From NCBI GenBank assembly GCA_015233615.1, contig JADFXJ010000001.1:42825-106824 (forward strand): DNA of 64,000 nucleotides, given 5' to 3'. Shown one piece after another: positions 9,933 through 20,387 of the stretch. Positions within the stretch are counted from its first letter, which is position 1, and every line of letters starts with the position of its first letter. The notes under the pieces were generated by a model that saw nothing but the letters and a program-made list of their open reading frames with translations, was not told where the DNA came from and ran no database searches. A program made the position numbers and the translations under genes. This DNA comes from Nitrospirota bacterium (GTDB lineage: Bacteria > Nitrospirota > Thermodesulfovibrionia > Thermodesulfovibrionales > Magnetobacteriaceae).

Positions 9933-10412
9933 ACTTGCCTGATAATCGGTCTTGGTAACGTCCTTTTGGGCGACGAAGGGGCTGGTGTGTACGTTGCGGA
10001 GGCGATCAATACCCGTTACGTACTGAGCGAGGGTACAAAAACCATCGACGGCGGCACTCTGGGGCTTGATCTTCTTCCCATCATCGAAGGATATGAAGAG
10101 GCCATTGTTATCGACGCCGTAAACTTTGGACGGGAACCCGGATACGTAGAGGTTTTCGACGGCGGGGATAGCGGACTGGATTACGTACCCCGGTTTTCGT
10201 CACACCACGAGGGTGTTGGGGACATCGTTACGGCCTTAACCCTTTTGGGTGTATATTCCGAAGCAAAACCACCGCGTCTGTTTATCATCGGCATTCAACC
10301 GGGAGACATCGGAGAAGGTATCGGGCTTTCCGACGAGGCAAAGGCCGGTGTAGAGCGAGCTATCGGTATTGTCAGGCAGCGGCTGATGCTTTTCCCTACC
10401 GGCACCACTTAG
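9924..10412 (+). CDS. hyaD: Hydrogenase maturation endopeptidase (HyaD/HybD family)
   Basis: LIIGLGNVLLGDEGAGVYVAEAI; IEGYEEAIVIDAVNFG; SSHHEGVGDIVTALTLLG. Confidence 0.93.
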   Translation: MDKTCLIIGLGNVLLGDEGAGVYVAEAINTRYVLSEGTKTIDGGTLGLDLLPIIEGYEEAIVIDAVNFGREPGYVEVFDGGDSGLDYVPRFSSHHEGVGDIVTALTLLGVYSEAKPPRLFIIGIQPGDIGEGIGLSDEAKAGVERAIGIVRQRLMLFPTGTT

Positions 10413-10467
10413 CCCCCATTGCCGGGAATGTCCATTTGAGTATATTATGGTAGTATATGCTCTATAG

Positions 10468-10755
10468 ATGAAGGGAAAAGCCGAATTAATAAATTATGAA
10501 AAATACCCGTTAGAAGACGGTATAATAGAGATTAAGATTTATATGGTAACGAAGAGTAAGGACAAACCTCATGGATTTAAATATTCTCTGGCATATATAG
10601 AAAATGGTGAACGTATAATAGGTTATGATAATTGTGAGGGTAAAGGTGATCATTTTCATTACGCAGGCCATGAGGGATATTACGAATTCATAGACCTGGA
10701 TCGATTGAAACATGATTTTTTCAGCGCAATAAGGAGACGAAAAGATGAAGGATAA
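10468..10755 (+). CDS. TumE (DUF6516)-like putative toxin
   Basis: GIIEIKIYMVTKSKDKPHGFKYSLAYIENGERIIGYDNCEGKGDHFHYAGHE; paired with a wHTH gene. Confidence 0.75.
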   Translation: MKGKAELINYEKYPLEDGIIEIKIYMVTKSKDKPHGFKYSLAYIENGERIIGYDNCEGKGDHFHYAGHEGYYEFIDLDRLKHDFFSAIRRRKDEG

Positions 10756-11140
10756 GAAATACAAGACCGTAAGATTAGGGGTAAAACCTTTGGAAGATGG
10801 TTTGGACGACGCCGTCGATCTAATGAAACGTATCGAGAAAGGGGAACACGTAAAAAAACGTAAACCGGGTATATACTTTGAAAACGTTACGGCTATTCCC
10901 AGGATTTTAACGCAAGATCGCCTGAAGATGCTCAACGTAATAAAGGAAAACCATCCATCGTCTATTTCCGATCTTGCTAAACTACTTGGCCGCGACGTTA
11001 ACAACGTAAAGACAGACGTTCAATATTTATCGGATTTAGGACTGATTAAGCTTAAGAAATCAAAAAACGGCGACGGTGAAAATGAATTGACAACTCCAAC
11101 TGTCAATTACGAGAAACTTCTTCTTGAGATAAATATTTAG
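10745..11140 (+). CDS. HVO_A0114-type wHTH DNA-binding protein, putative TumA-like antitoxin
   Basis: ILTQDRLKMLNVIKENHPSSISDLAKLLGRDVNNVKTDVQYLSDLGLIKLKK. Confidence 0.8.
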   Translation: MKDKKYKTVRLGVKPLEDGLDDAVDLMKRIEKGEHVKKRKPGIYFENVTAIPRILTQDRLKMLNVIKENHPSSISDLAKLLGRDVNNVKTDVQYLSDLGLIKLKKSKNGDGENELTTPTVNYEKLLLEINI

Positions 11141-11153
11141 TAGGATGACCGGG

Positions 11154-11189
11154 ATGTCTTATTCGATAAAAGTATTCTACAAGGGTTAA
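11154..11189 (+). pseudogene. 5' fragment of a hicB-like gene (MSYSIKVFYKG*)
   Basis: Nucleotides tattcgataaaagtattctac identical to the start of hicB at 17471. Confidence 0.7.
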
Positions 11190-11485
11190 CCTCTACAATG
11201 ATTTAAGGCTACGATTTTTGCTATAATTAACCTAGACGTCGCTAAAAACTCTAAATATGCGGAGCATTTCATTTCAGCACGTTTCATGTGATTGCTTTTA
11301 TCGGGTAAACGCTTGTTGTACACTGTAGAGACGACATTAACCGCCGTTTTCAGGATAATACTTGCGTTTTGGAATCAACCCGATAGGAGAACTGGCAACC
11401 GGCGAAAAAGCGGGGAATGAATCCGGCACTACATCGGGAAATAAAGTTAACACCGGCGAACACTTAAAGAAAGAGGAATAAAGTT

Positions 11486-13315
11486 ATGCAAATCAAGAAT
11501 TGGTCTCTAAGTATGAAAACGTGCGTGCCTATATTGCTGATAATGGCGGTAGGCGCATTTCTTAACACCGGGATAGCCAACGTTCTGACTAAAAGAATGG
11601 TCGTGGATGAAATCAAGAATGGCGCCATAATGGGCTACAAGAACACCGTTTTGGATGCCATTACGTCCATGATGGTGGCGGGCAGTTTTAAGGAGGCAAA
11701 GGACCCGTTCTTGCAGCAACTAAGAAGTATGATAGACATCAGGGTTATCAGGAGTGAAGCGGTTGATGCAACCTTTGGGAAGGGAAAGCCAGAAGATTAC
11801 AACCAGGACGACGTGGAGAGAGAGGTAATGCGTACCGGGAAGGAGCAGGTGTTCGTCGAAGGCTTATCGGTTCGGGGCGTTTATCCTTATATTGCCGGCC
11901 ATAGCGTCATGGGCAGGGACTGTCTTTCATGTCACACCGTAAAGGAAGGCGAGGTTTTGGGCGTTGTCAGCATATCGGTACCTTTAGCCGGGACTATGGA
12001 GAAGCTGAAGTACCTGAAACTCGTGTTTATAATCCTGGGGCTTTTGGGCATACTCGGTATGGGGACTGCCGTTTACGTAATTGTAAAGATAACTCATAAA
12101 CCACTGTCGGCCCTTACGGAGAAAGTGAAGGAAATCTCCAACGGTAACCTGATGGTAGACATCGAAATTAACGGAAAAGATGAGATCAACCAGCTTCTTT
12201 TTGCCATGAAAAACATGACCGATACCATAAAAAGTATTCTTCGTGAAACACAAGGCATGATAGATGCCGTAGCCAGTGGTGATCTCGAAAGCCGTGCAAA
12301 TGCAGGGTTGTTTGTAGGCTCATGGCAGCAACTGGTTGCCGGCATAAACGATACGGTAATCAACATAGTGAACCCTTTGATGGTAACCGCCGATTACGTG
12401 GATAAGATTTCCAGGGGTGTAATCCCGCCCGTTATCAAAACGCAGTACAAGGGCCAGTATAACGTAATTAAGGAAAACCTCAACACCATGGTGACCAGGC
12501 TTACCGGTGTTGTATCGGAAATAAGAACGGCAGCCGACAACGTTGCATCGGGAAGCCAGGAACTTAGTGCCACCGCCCAGGTGATGTCCCAGGGTGCTAC
12601 CGAGCAGGCGGCCTCGGCAGAGGAGGTATCTTCTTCCATGGAGCAGATGGCTTCCAACGTCAGGCAAAATGCCGATAATGCCCATGAAACACAGAAGATT
12701 GCCGACAAATCCGCAGTAAATGCCAGGGAAGGCGGCAAGGCGGTAGCCGAAACCGTAACGGCCATGAAGGAGATAGCACGCAAGATTACTATAATCGAAG
12801 AAATAGCCCGGCAAATTAACCTTTTAGCCCTTAACGCAGCAATCGAGGCAGCCCGCGCGGGTGAACACGGAAAGGGCTTTGCCGTAGTTGCCTCGGAGGT
12901 GAGGAAATTGGCCGAGCGCAGCCAATTGGCCGCCGGCGAGATAACCGGTCTTGTTACGACAAGCGTTGAGATAGCTGAAAAGGCAGGCACCATGTTTTCT
13001 GCAATGCTGCCGGACATCCTGAAGACTGCCGGGTTGATAAAGGAAATAAGTGCCGCCAGTAGCGAACAAAACTCCGGTGCACAACAGATTAACATGGCCA
13101 TTCAGCAATTGGATCAGGTCATCCAGCAAAACGCCTCTGCCTCCGAGGAGATGGCGTCCACCTCGGAGGAACTCTCAAGCCAGTCTGAACAACTTCAACA
13201 CACCATATCGTTTTTCAGAATCGACGATGAAGATGGGGGAGGTTTTTCCACATACGGCGTGCAGCGAAGACCTCAACCGCTTCAACAAAAGGGAAACCGT
13301 AGTTCAAGGATATAA
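11486..13315 (+). CDS. Methyl-accepting chemotaxis protein with periplasmic c-type haem sensor domain
   Basis: N-terminal sensor with [32 protein letters not shown] signature [41 protein letters not shown]. Confidence 0.92.
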   Translation: MQIKNWSLSMKTCVPILLIMAVGAFLNTGIANVLTKRMVVDEIKNGAIMGYKNTVLDAITSMMVAGSFKEAKDPFLQQLRSMIDIRVIRSEAVDATFGKGKPEDYNQDDVEREVMRTGKEQVFVEGLSVRGVYPYIAGHSVMGRDCLSCHTVKEGEVLGVVSISVPLAGTMEKLKYLKLVFIILGLLGILGMGTAVYVIVKITHKPLSALTEKVKEISNGNLMVDIEINGKDEINQLLFAMKNMTDTIKSILRETQGMIDAVASGDLESRANAGLFVGSWQQLVAGINDTVINIVNPLMVTADYVDKISRGVIPPVIKTQYKGQYNVIKENLNTMVTRLTGVVSEIRTAADNVASGSQELSATAQVMSQGATEQAASAEEVSSSMEQMASNVRQNADNAHETQKIADKSAVNAREGGKAVAETVTAMKEIARKITIIEEIARQINLLALNAAIEAARAGEHGKGFAVVASEVRKLAERSQLAAGEITGLVTTSVEIAEKAGTMFSAMLPDILKTAGLIKEISAASSEQNSGAQQINMAIQQLDQVIQQNASASEEMASTSEELSSQSEQLQHTISFFRIDDEDGGGFSTYGVQRRPQPLQQKGNRSSRI

Positions 13316-13316
13316 G

Positions 13317-14693
13317 ATGGAAGAAGATTTTTTTTATGAAGAGACTACTATAGAAGATTCTTTAATTAACCCCGGTGAAAAGTGGAAAGTAATGATCGTC
13401 GATGATGACGAAGAGGTTCATAAAGTTACTATCCTCGCCTTGAGGAATATGGTTATTAAAGACAGAGGTCTTCATTTTATTCATGCTTACACGGCAAAGG
13501 AGGCCATAGGTTTAATAACGCAACACCCCGACACGTCTTTGATTCTTCTCGACGTTGTGATGGAAACCGAATATGCCGGTTTACTTGTGGTGGATTTTAT
13601 AAGAAATGAGTTGAAAAACTCCTCCGTGAGGATAGTGCTTCGCACCGGCCAGCCGGGTCAGGCCCCTGAAGTGGAGATCATAAAAAAGTATGACATCAAC
13701 GATTATAAGGAAAAGAGCGAACTTACTACACAGAAGCTTTTTACCACACTGTATTCGTCCATAAGTACCTATAACGACATCGTTACTATCGAAAAGTATA
13801 AGAATCACCTGGAGTCATTAGTACAACAACGTACTCACATGCTTATCGAAAAGACGGAGGCTCTCGAAGATCTAAATAGAAATCTTGAGGTTAAGGTCAA
13901 AGAGGAAATCGAAAAAAGAATGTACAGCGAACGAATGCTTATACAGAAATCCAGACTTGCTTCCATGGGGGAGATGCTTTCCGTTATTGCCCATCAATGG
14001 AAGCAGCCTCTAAACGGAATGTATCTCCTGATTCAGGATATTGAGGATGCCTTAGATTTCGGACAAATCGATAGAAACTATATTGCCAACTACGTATCGG
14101 AGGGAAAGAATTATATACACTTTTTGGATAGAACTGTAAACGATTTCAGGGATTTCCTGAAGGTAGGAAAGAAAAGAGATCTCTTTGACGTGGCAAATGC
14201 CGTCAAAGAAGTGCTTGGCTTACTATCGGGTTTATTAAAAAACTTACAAATAGAAGTTTCTTTCGATATTCATGAGGGAGAGTCTTATATAACCGACGGT
14301 TATGAAAACGAGTTCAAACACGTGGTGCTGAACTTAATAAATAATTCCAGGGATGCTATTATTCAAAGAAATAAGAAAGAAACCGACGATAATAAAACAA
14401 AAGGGTTGATAGAAATAAGAATTATAGGCGCCGGCTCCCGTATAATGGTAACCATTACCGATAACGGTTGCGGAATACCGGAGGATATCGCCGACAAAAT
14501 TTTCGAGCCCTATTTTACCACAAAGGATGACGAAACAGGTACGGGAATAGGACTATACCTGAGTAAAATCATCATCGAGAAAAACATGGGGGGACGCCTG
14601 TACGTTACCAATCCGGGCAATGGAGTTAGTTTTACTATAGAACTCGTTGCAGAGCATAGTAATACCACAGAAGGTAAAAAAAATACCGGATAG
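13317..14693 (+). CDS. Response regulator / histidine kinase fusion
   Basis: KVMIVDDDEEVHKVT...LILLDVVMETE; H-box VIAHQWKQPLNG; NNSRDAI, DNGCGIPEDIADKIFEPYFTTK, GIGLYLSKIII. Start taken at 13317, just after MCP stop. Confidence 0.88.
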   Translation: MEEDFFYEETTIEDSLINPGEKWKVMIVDDDEEVHKVTILALRNMVIKDRGLHFIHAYTAKEAIGLITQHPDTSLILLDVVMETEYAGLLVVDFIRNELKNSSVRIVLRTGQPGQAPEVEIIKKYDINDYKEKSELTTQKLFTTLYSSISTYNDIVTIEKYKNHLESLVQQRTHMLIEKTEALEDLNRNLEVKVKEEIEKRMYSERMLIQKSRLASMGEMLSVIAHQWKQPLNGMYLLIQDIEDALDFGQIDRNYIANYVSEGKNYIHFLDRTVNDFRDFLKVGKKRDLFDVANAVKEVLGLLSGLLKNLQIEVSFDIHEGESYITDGYENEFKHVVLNLINNSRDAIIQRNKKETDDNKTKGLIEIRIIGAGSRIMVTITDNGCGIPEDIADKIFEPYFTTKDDETGTGIGLYLSKIIIEKNMGGRLYVTNPGNGVSFTIELVAEHSNTTEGKKNTG

Positions 14694-14935
14694 TGTCGTG
14701 TCAACTGTAAAATGCCGGATTCCGAATATAGCCGTCAGCCTGATTAGCGGACAGGAATCTGTCCTTTCGTCATTACGCTTCGTTTTCGTTATTCCTGGTA
14801 TCCTCCGTTATCCACCCACTTATCGTCATCTTTCCGGCTAGAGCCGTCAGCCGCATTCGCGGGCCGGAATCGCCCTTGCCCTTGCCGTTATTCGGGGAAA
14901 CCGAAATGTGACATAATACCCTTGACGCGACACTA
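14691..14935. mobile_element. MITE-like element with 14-bp imperfect terminal inverted repeats
   Basis: tagtgtcgtgtcaa ... ttgacgcgacacta (1 mismatch); internal dyads ending in ...ccggaatcgcccttgcccttgccgtt; no ORF recognised. Confidence 0.7.
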
Positions 14936-14951
14936 GTTATGGTGACATTGT

Positions 14952-15389
14952 TTAATACAATTCAGATTCGCAAGGGTCAGTCTCTTGTCCCCGGCAACCA
15001 AACTCCGGGTTGCCATGTATGTCTAAGAAAATTATTTTATTACCTTTTATTTGAACGAAACCGTCATCGACTTTCATTACTTCGGCATACTTGCCTTTAT
15101 AAATAATCTTAGCCGCGGGAGGTTTACCTGGTTCAATCATTGCGCCAAAAAGCTTAATGGTAGTATCACCGTTTTTCTTGATTTTAATTGTATAGTTTGT
15201 ACTACTACCTTCATAAAAATTGAAGGATTTCTCACCAACGAATGGTAGTTTTATTTTCCGAGTACCCTTTTGACTGGAATCGGCAGTTGCAGCCATCGAG
15301 ACTATTGAGAATGACAGTAAACAGATGGATAAACACGAAACAAGAAATATTTTTTTCATAGGCTCTCCTATTATCGTATTACTTTTCAC
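14952..15389 (-). CDS. Small exported protein of unknown function
   Basis: Signal peptide MKKIFLVSCLSICLLSFSIVSMAA in the conceptual translation. Confidence 0.7.
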   Translation of the reverse strand: MKSNTIIGEPMKKIFLVSCLSICLLSFSIVSMAATADSSQKGTRKIKLPFVGEKSFNFYEGSSTNYTIKIKKNGDTTIKLFGAMIEPGKPPAAKIIYKGKYAEVMKVDDGFVQIKGNKIIFLDIHGNPEFGCRGQETDPCESELY

Positions 15390-15696
15390 AAGATAGACGG
15401 CATAGTGCCGCTGACACTACTTTGAAATTCATATGCATTAAATTCATTTACATGGGTATGCACTTGACTCCTGTTAAAACAATAACCTGCTGTTATTGCG
15501 AGCATTTTATGCGCTTGATAATTTCGTTGTTTGTATACGATAAACTCATTCTTTTTAATAAGTTACGATTATTTTACATTATTGTACGGGACTCATCGGC
15601 ATACCCAGGTTCATTTATTTACTTCACATGTGAAAATCCGTGAATTGATTGTAATTAATATCCCTATGGTTTTTACCTTAAACTACACCCGGTTTG

Positions 15697-16569
15697 TTAT
15701 TGATTAAAATAATTGGCAGTCGGGACAACCCTGTTTACTTTAACGCTGATTCCTTTACCGCTTTCCGTATTGCCGTGAACCACGAATTCGCTCAACCCGA
15801 CATGGTTCCTGGAGTTGCCCCAGTCATATGTATATCCAAGCCGCGTCCACGGATATGGATACTCAGACACATAGAGATAAGTCCGCCTGTTTACAAACCA
15901 CCTATAATAATCCTTAAATCCGCACTGGTTAAGGTCGCAGGCCTGATCCGCATATACCTTCAGAGTTAAGCTGAAAATCAAGAACTGGTCATCCGGATAG
16001 TCGAGCGGGCATTCCGTAGTCGTAATATCAGGATCGGCGCAGGGACGGAAAAGATCGTTCGGAGAAACCCAGAGTTCAAGTAAGTACGTCTTTCGCACGG
16101 CATCGTCGGGCGGAAGACCGAGAAGCTGCGCGATCCTCAGAGGCTCAGGGCTGACGCCCGCGAAAAACCTTTTAAGCTCAGGCACTACCGTAACCCAGGT
16201 ATCATATGTATAGTTCGGGCATTCACGCCCTTCCTTGCAGGTATCGGATGCCTTGCACCCTTCAGAGGGGCAGCGATAACTATTTCCTACGGCTTCCGTA
16301 ACCCAGCTTGCGACAAGTACCCTCGTTCCCGGAATGCCGTTTTCCCAGTCGAGCACTCTATTTTCAGGGATTATCGGAATCAGGTTCTTCGATATCTTAT
16401 CCTGAGTCGCGCGCCCGGCGGCATCTTGTACGGCCACGAGATAAGCATCCTGAGAATTATGAATCGAGTCGCTTTGGCCGCCGCAGGATGTCAGGACTAA
16501 TGCAAGATAGAAAAAAACCAAAACTACTGCTGGATGGTGCCGCTGTTTACGGGCAAGATATGCAGACAT
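15697..16569 (-). CDS. Putative lipoprotein of unknown function
   Basis: Lipobox-like ALVLTSCGG after a hydrophobic N-terminus; long uninterrupted frame. Confidence 0.75.
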   Translation of the reverse strand: MSAYLARKQRHHPAVVLVFFYLALVLTSCGGQSDSIHNSQDAYLVAVQDAAGRATQDKISKNLIPIIPENRVLDWENGIPGTRVLVASWVTEAVGNSYRCPSEGCKASDTCKEGRECPNYTYDTWVTVVPELKRFFAGVSPEPLRIAQLLGLPPDDAVRKTYLLELWVSPNDLFRPCADPDITTTECPLDYPDDQFLIFSLTLKVYADQACDLNQCGFKDYYRWFVNRRTYLYVSEYPYPWTRLGYTYDWGNSRNHVGLSEFVVHGNTESGKGISVKVNRVVPTANYFNQ

Positions 16570-16759
16570 AAGGCCTCCTTAGATTGTTAGTGAAGTGCAA
16601 CCTATTTTAATACACGAAGTTAGAAAATTACAACCGTCCGCAATGTCACGTTACTTGTGTCCGATCTTTTATGGTAGAAGTATAAAATATTGCATCCGTC
16701 CGGATCTGCAAGCTCTCGAAGCGCTCACATACGTCAGCGACCACTCTTTGACACCCGTT

Positions 16760-16865
16760 TCCCTCTCATACGTCATTCCGGCTTGACCGGAATCGCCTTT
16801 GTTCTTGATCTTTACGACATTTCATTCTTGACACGTAACCGGTGGGGTCTTACAACATAAAGCAC
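16760..16865. repeat. Partial copy of dispersed CGTCATTCCGGCttgaCCGGAATCG-type intergenic repeat
   Basis: tacgtcattccggcttgaccggaatcgcc; similar cores near 6140, 14860 and 51370-51490. Confidence 0.5.
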
Positions 16866-16881
16866 GCTAAAACCTGTCTTT

Positions 16882-16902
16882 ACTCGCTCTACGAGTTTTT
16901 TA
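16882..16902 (+). terminator. Terminator-like hairpin
   Basis: ACTCG-ctcta-CGAGT followed by TTTTT. Confidence 0.45.
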
Positions 16903-17220
16903 GCCGTCTAACTCTTAAACTTCCGTAAAACTCCCATCTAATCCGCAGATTGCGGAGATATTGGGATGAACGTACCCACTTTAGCCGGCAACGAGGGTAT
17001 TGGGGCTTCGTCATAGCCTTAACCCGGGAGTTTATAAAGAAAAAAGCATCAAGATCTGAATCGATACCGATCTAGGTCGATTCCGGGCATTCGTTGATGC
17101 TTCCAGCCAGTCATCATCAAGAGTACGGATATACATTTTTTCTTTGCCGAAAGGAAGAAGGTCTCCAAGATAAAAAAAATTGTAAAAAAAGATGCCTTTA
17201 TAGTATCCTTTAATTAGATT

Positions 17221-17466
17221 ATGAGTAAAAAGAAAAAGTTACTGGAGAAAATAAAGAACAATCCGGCAAATGTAAGATTTTGTGATATATGCAAAGTTGC
17301 AGAAAGTTATGGTTTTAAGTTTAAAAACCAAAAAGGGAGTCACGTGACGTATGGCAGAGAAGGTATCTACGAGAAATTAAACTTTCAAGATACGAATGGT
17401 AATACGCCAGGGTACCAGGTAAGGCAATTGTTAAATATATTAGAGAAATACGCCTTGGAGGATTAG
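17221..17466 (+). CDS. hicA: HicA-family toxin
   Basis: FCDICKVAESYGFKFKNQKGSHVTYGREG...; directly upstream of HicB. Confidence 0.82.
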   Translation: MSKKKKLLEKIKNNPANVRFCDICKVAESYGFKFKNQKGSHVTYGREGIYEKLNFQDTNGNTPGYQVRQLLNILEKYALED

Positions 17467-17470
17467 CGAG

Positions 17471-17857
17471 ATGTTTTATTCGATAAAAGTATTCTACAGC
17501 GAAGAAGACAAAGGTTTTATAGCCATTGTACCGGACTTACCCGGATGTTCGGCTTTTGGTGAAACGGAGGATGACGCGATAAGAGAGGTAAAAATTGCTC
17601 GTGAAAGCTGGTTAGAATTGGCTGAAGAGATGGGTCAATCGATTCCACAACCGTCGCCTCACGAAAGTCGATATTGCGGTAAGACGTTCGTGGATCTACC
17701 CAAGTCATTACATAAGGAGCTAAATTTGTTAGCAGAAGAAGAAGGCGTAAGCATGAATCAACTGATTATAAATATACTATCAAAAGAAATAGGTAGACGT
17801 CAACAAGCGTTATCTATGGTAACAATGGAATCGGGGCAAAAGTGCTATCAGTTCTAA
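17471..17857 (+). CDS. hicB: HicB-family antitoxin
   Basis: FIAIVPDLPGCSAFGETEDDAIREVKIARESWLELAEEMG...LPKSLHKELNLLAEEEGVSMNQLIINIL. Confidence 0.88.
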   Translation: MFYSIKVFYSEEDKGFIAIVPDLPGCSAFGETEDDAIREVKIARESWLELAEEMGQSIPQPSPHESRYCGKTFVDLPKSLHKELNLLAEEEGVSMNQLIINILSKEIGRRQQALSMVTMESGQKCYQF

Positions 17858-17972
17858 CGATAGATATTGATATATAGTCGCTATATATTTTTTTAAAATA
17901 AGAAAATGATTGCTTTGCTAAAAGAGGAGCTAAACAATGAACGCAACAATGGCGTGGAGTAGGTAACAGGCA

Positions 17973-18134
17973 ATGAATGACAATGAAATAATAGAATACA
18001 AGAAAGGACTAATGAAGGCGTATTGGGTAGAGGACAGACATCATAAGTTAAAAGAACTTCCGATCGAGGATGCTAAAAAAGTTGTTGAATCAATGAATAA
18101 TCTTGAGATTCATCAAAATGTGTCTGCAATCTGA
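17973..18134 (+). CDS. Small hypothetical protein (53 aa)
   Basis: ATG frame MNDNEIIEYKKGLMKAYWVEDRHHKLKELPIEDAKKVVESMNNLEIHQNVSAI*. Confidence 0.4.
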   Translation: MNDNEIIEYKKGLMKAYWVEDRHHKLKELPIEDAKKVVESMNNLEIHQNVSAI

Positions 18135-18485
18135 CCGCACGGTAAATTTGCGATGTCGCCATATACAAGCTTAACTTTTGTTGTTGTCGTTGTTGTTCTT
18201 GGCATACTTGTCGCTTTAGCATCAGCGCCCTTCTACTGACCTAAATGCTTAAGGGTTAGAAGGAATTCCTTTTTCGGTTATCTATGTCTATCCGGTCAAA
18301 GTTAGGTTGCTTTTTCTAGCCCAGAAAAAAGCCCGATGGCGTGTAAATGTCCGGAAATAGCTGCAACTTCCCGTAGTAACTCGCTTTTTTTCTGTCAGAA
18401 TAAATTCACCGTGTTAGACGAATATATTGGCAGCCCTCCTATATCAATATATATGTTATAATTTGTCTAAAGAGGAGGGCGTAAG

Positions 18486-18710
18486 ATGAGCGTATATAAG
18501 TTTTCAGTGGTAACCGAAAAGGATATCGAAAGCTATTTTGCTGTCTGTCCCGAGCTTCAAGGGTGCTACACACAGGTTGGTACTTATGAAGAGGTTCAGG
18601 AAAATATCAAAGATGCAATTCGGCTTCACATAGAAGACAGACTGGATAATGGGGAAGAGATTCTACAACCTGAATCAGTAAACCTAACCCTGATGGAAGT
18701 CGCAGTATGA
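18486..18710 (+). CDS. HicB-like antitoxin (second locus)
   Basis: FAVCPELQGCYTQVGTYEEVQENIKDAIRLHIEDRLDNGEEI; RBS aggaggg upstream. Confidence 0.8.
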   Translation: MSVYKFSVVTEKDIESYFAVCPELQGCYTQVGTYEEVQENIKDAIRLHIEDRLDNGEEILQPESVNLTLMEVAV

Positions 18711-18827
18711 GCGAAAACATCCGAGAGTGACTGCTGCTGATACAATCAAAGTATTGGAAAGGGGTTGATTTGTCTTTTTGCGACAAAGCGAAAGCCACAA
18801 GATACACAAAAATAAGGAAGGTTAGAA
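18707..18827 (+). pseudogene. hicA relic with frameshift and stops
   Basis: ATGA overlap with hicB-like stop; shifted frame reads HPRVTAADTIKVLERG*FVFLRQSESHKIHKNKEG, a HicA N-terminal half. Confidence 0.75.
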
Positions 18828-19093
18828 TTGGAACTGAAGATTTAAAGGCTATAAATCGGATTGACATAGTTCAGCTAACATATCACAACCTTTTATGTAT
18901 CTTGCATGTTCGCAATATTCGTGAGGATGTCATCTATTAAAATATCTTGAACAGTACCTATCATTGTATACCTTAAAGGAATCATTATTAGTTCTTCGTC
19001 GCTGATACTCATATCCGTATAATTTTTCCTCATAGAACTTATCAATTGACTAAGTTTTTCTCCCTTTATAATAAGACGTTCATTCTGGTTATT

Positions 19094-20170
19094 TTAAAGA
19101 TTAAATCCTAATAATTTATTAGTGTACCAGTCAATGTTATTACTTTCTAAGGTTAGCTCTAATACTTTGATATATTCCTCGAAGTCATCACAGTTTACAA
19201 ATTCATTTTCTATAAATGAAATGATAGGCTCATTGTAATATGTAAATGCCTTATTATCTTTTAAAATAAAACTTATATACATCCAGAAAGCTTTAAACAT
19301 TTCTAAATCAGATTTAATAGAATTCCTACGACTCTGTATATAGTAGATATCTTCGTGAGACAACAATCCCATAAACTCAGGCGGCTCACCTTCTCCGTTT
19401 GCAACCTTTTGCATATTGTCATTAAACAATTTTATTTTCTTAGTGATATTATTCCAGGATGAGGATGGGTTACTAAATGAATCGATAATTATGTTTCCAA
19501 ATAAACCTTTAAGCAAGTCTTGCATAGAATCTTTCTCCCGTAGTATTTTTATATTCCCATCAAAATAATCCTCATTAGGATGTTTTAACTCTTTTTGCAG
19601 TAACGTGTTTTCTTGTAACTGTATACCACCACGCACTGGCCAGACATAACAATTACCCCGCTTATTATAGCCAGCTACATGACCAAACCACATACCGACA
19701 ATCAAGGCATGAGTTTTGGTAGAAGATGTAGTAGACGACCAATAATAATTTGATCTTGCTTTTATGAACCCTTGTTCGTTTAACCAGAGGTCTAAGAGCC
19801 CCTGTTCATCTTTAAAGGTTTTTGCTTCTAACGTATTTAGGAGGCTTGCAATTTCGTTTATATTTGGTAATCTCCACTCACCAACTTTAGAGCCATCCGA
19901 CAAGTCGCATTTTCCACTTTTAAAGCCATTTACAGCCTCAATAGCGCCGTACCAATCTTCCCAAAGACAATTAGCTTTCTTTAACCATATAAGACCCGTG
20001 AGATTGTCTGTTATAGTACCATTGTTATTATCGATAAATCTTGGGTTCGGCCAGGGGACTCCACATCGTAAATCACCATCCTGACCTGAATTATAACAAG
20101 AAATCAAATTTCCAAACTGATCCCAACATTCTATTTGCCCTGTTTGCTGGAGATTGACAGTGTTATTCAT
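19094..20170 (-). CDS. DUF1566 (Lcl C-terminal-like) domain protein
   Basis: NNGTITDNLTGLIWLKKANC...GEWRLPNINEIASLLN...YYWSSTT...VWPVRGG. Confidence 0.8.
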   Translation of the reverse strand: MNNTVNLQQTGQIECWDQFGNLISCYNSGQDGDLRCGVPWPNPRFIDNNNGTITDNLTGLIWLKKANCLWEDWYGAIEAVNGFKSGKCDLSDGSKVGEWRLPNINEIASLLNTLEAKTFKDEQGLLDLWLNEQGFIKARSNYYWSSTTSSTKTHALIVGMWFGHVAGYNKRGNCYVWPVRGGIQLQENTLLQKELKHPNEDYFDGNIKILREKDSMQDLLKGLFGNIIIDSFSNPSSSWNNITKKIKLFNDNMQKVANGEGEPPEFMGLLSHEDIYYIQSRRNSIKSDLEMFKAFWMYISFILKDNKAFTYYNEPIISFIENEFVNCDDFEEYIKVLELTLESNNIDWYTNKLLGFNL

Positions 20171-20387
20171 AGATTTATTATATTGATTAAAAGAAAAGTC
20201 AAGATATTTTCACAGGAATAATTTTAATTATATTTTAGCTTCATTCCACTTAAAACATAACCCTTTCAGATAACCGTATATGTTACAATTACATATGCCT
20301 AAACTGCTTATAGAATACTTGAGGGATGAAAGACTTCATAAACTGATAATATAGTAATCTAACGACAAGAACGTAAAAGGGGGCTTT

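Noticed and set aside
12394-13101. 235-aa minus-strand ORF over the chemoreceptor gene
   Set aside because: Shadow ORF of the highly conserved MCP signalling domain.
13050-13316. Upstream extension of the 13050..14693 ORF
   Set aside because: Overlaps the MCP C-terminus out of frame; start at 13317 follows the MCP stop and begins a sensible protein.
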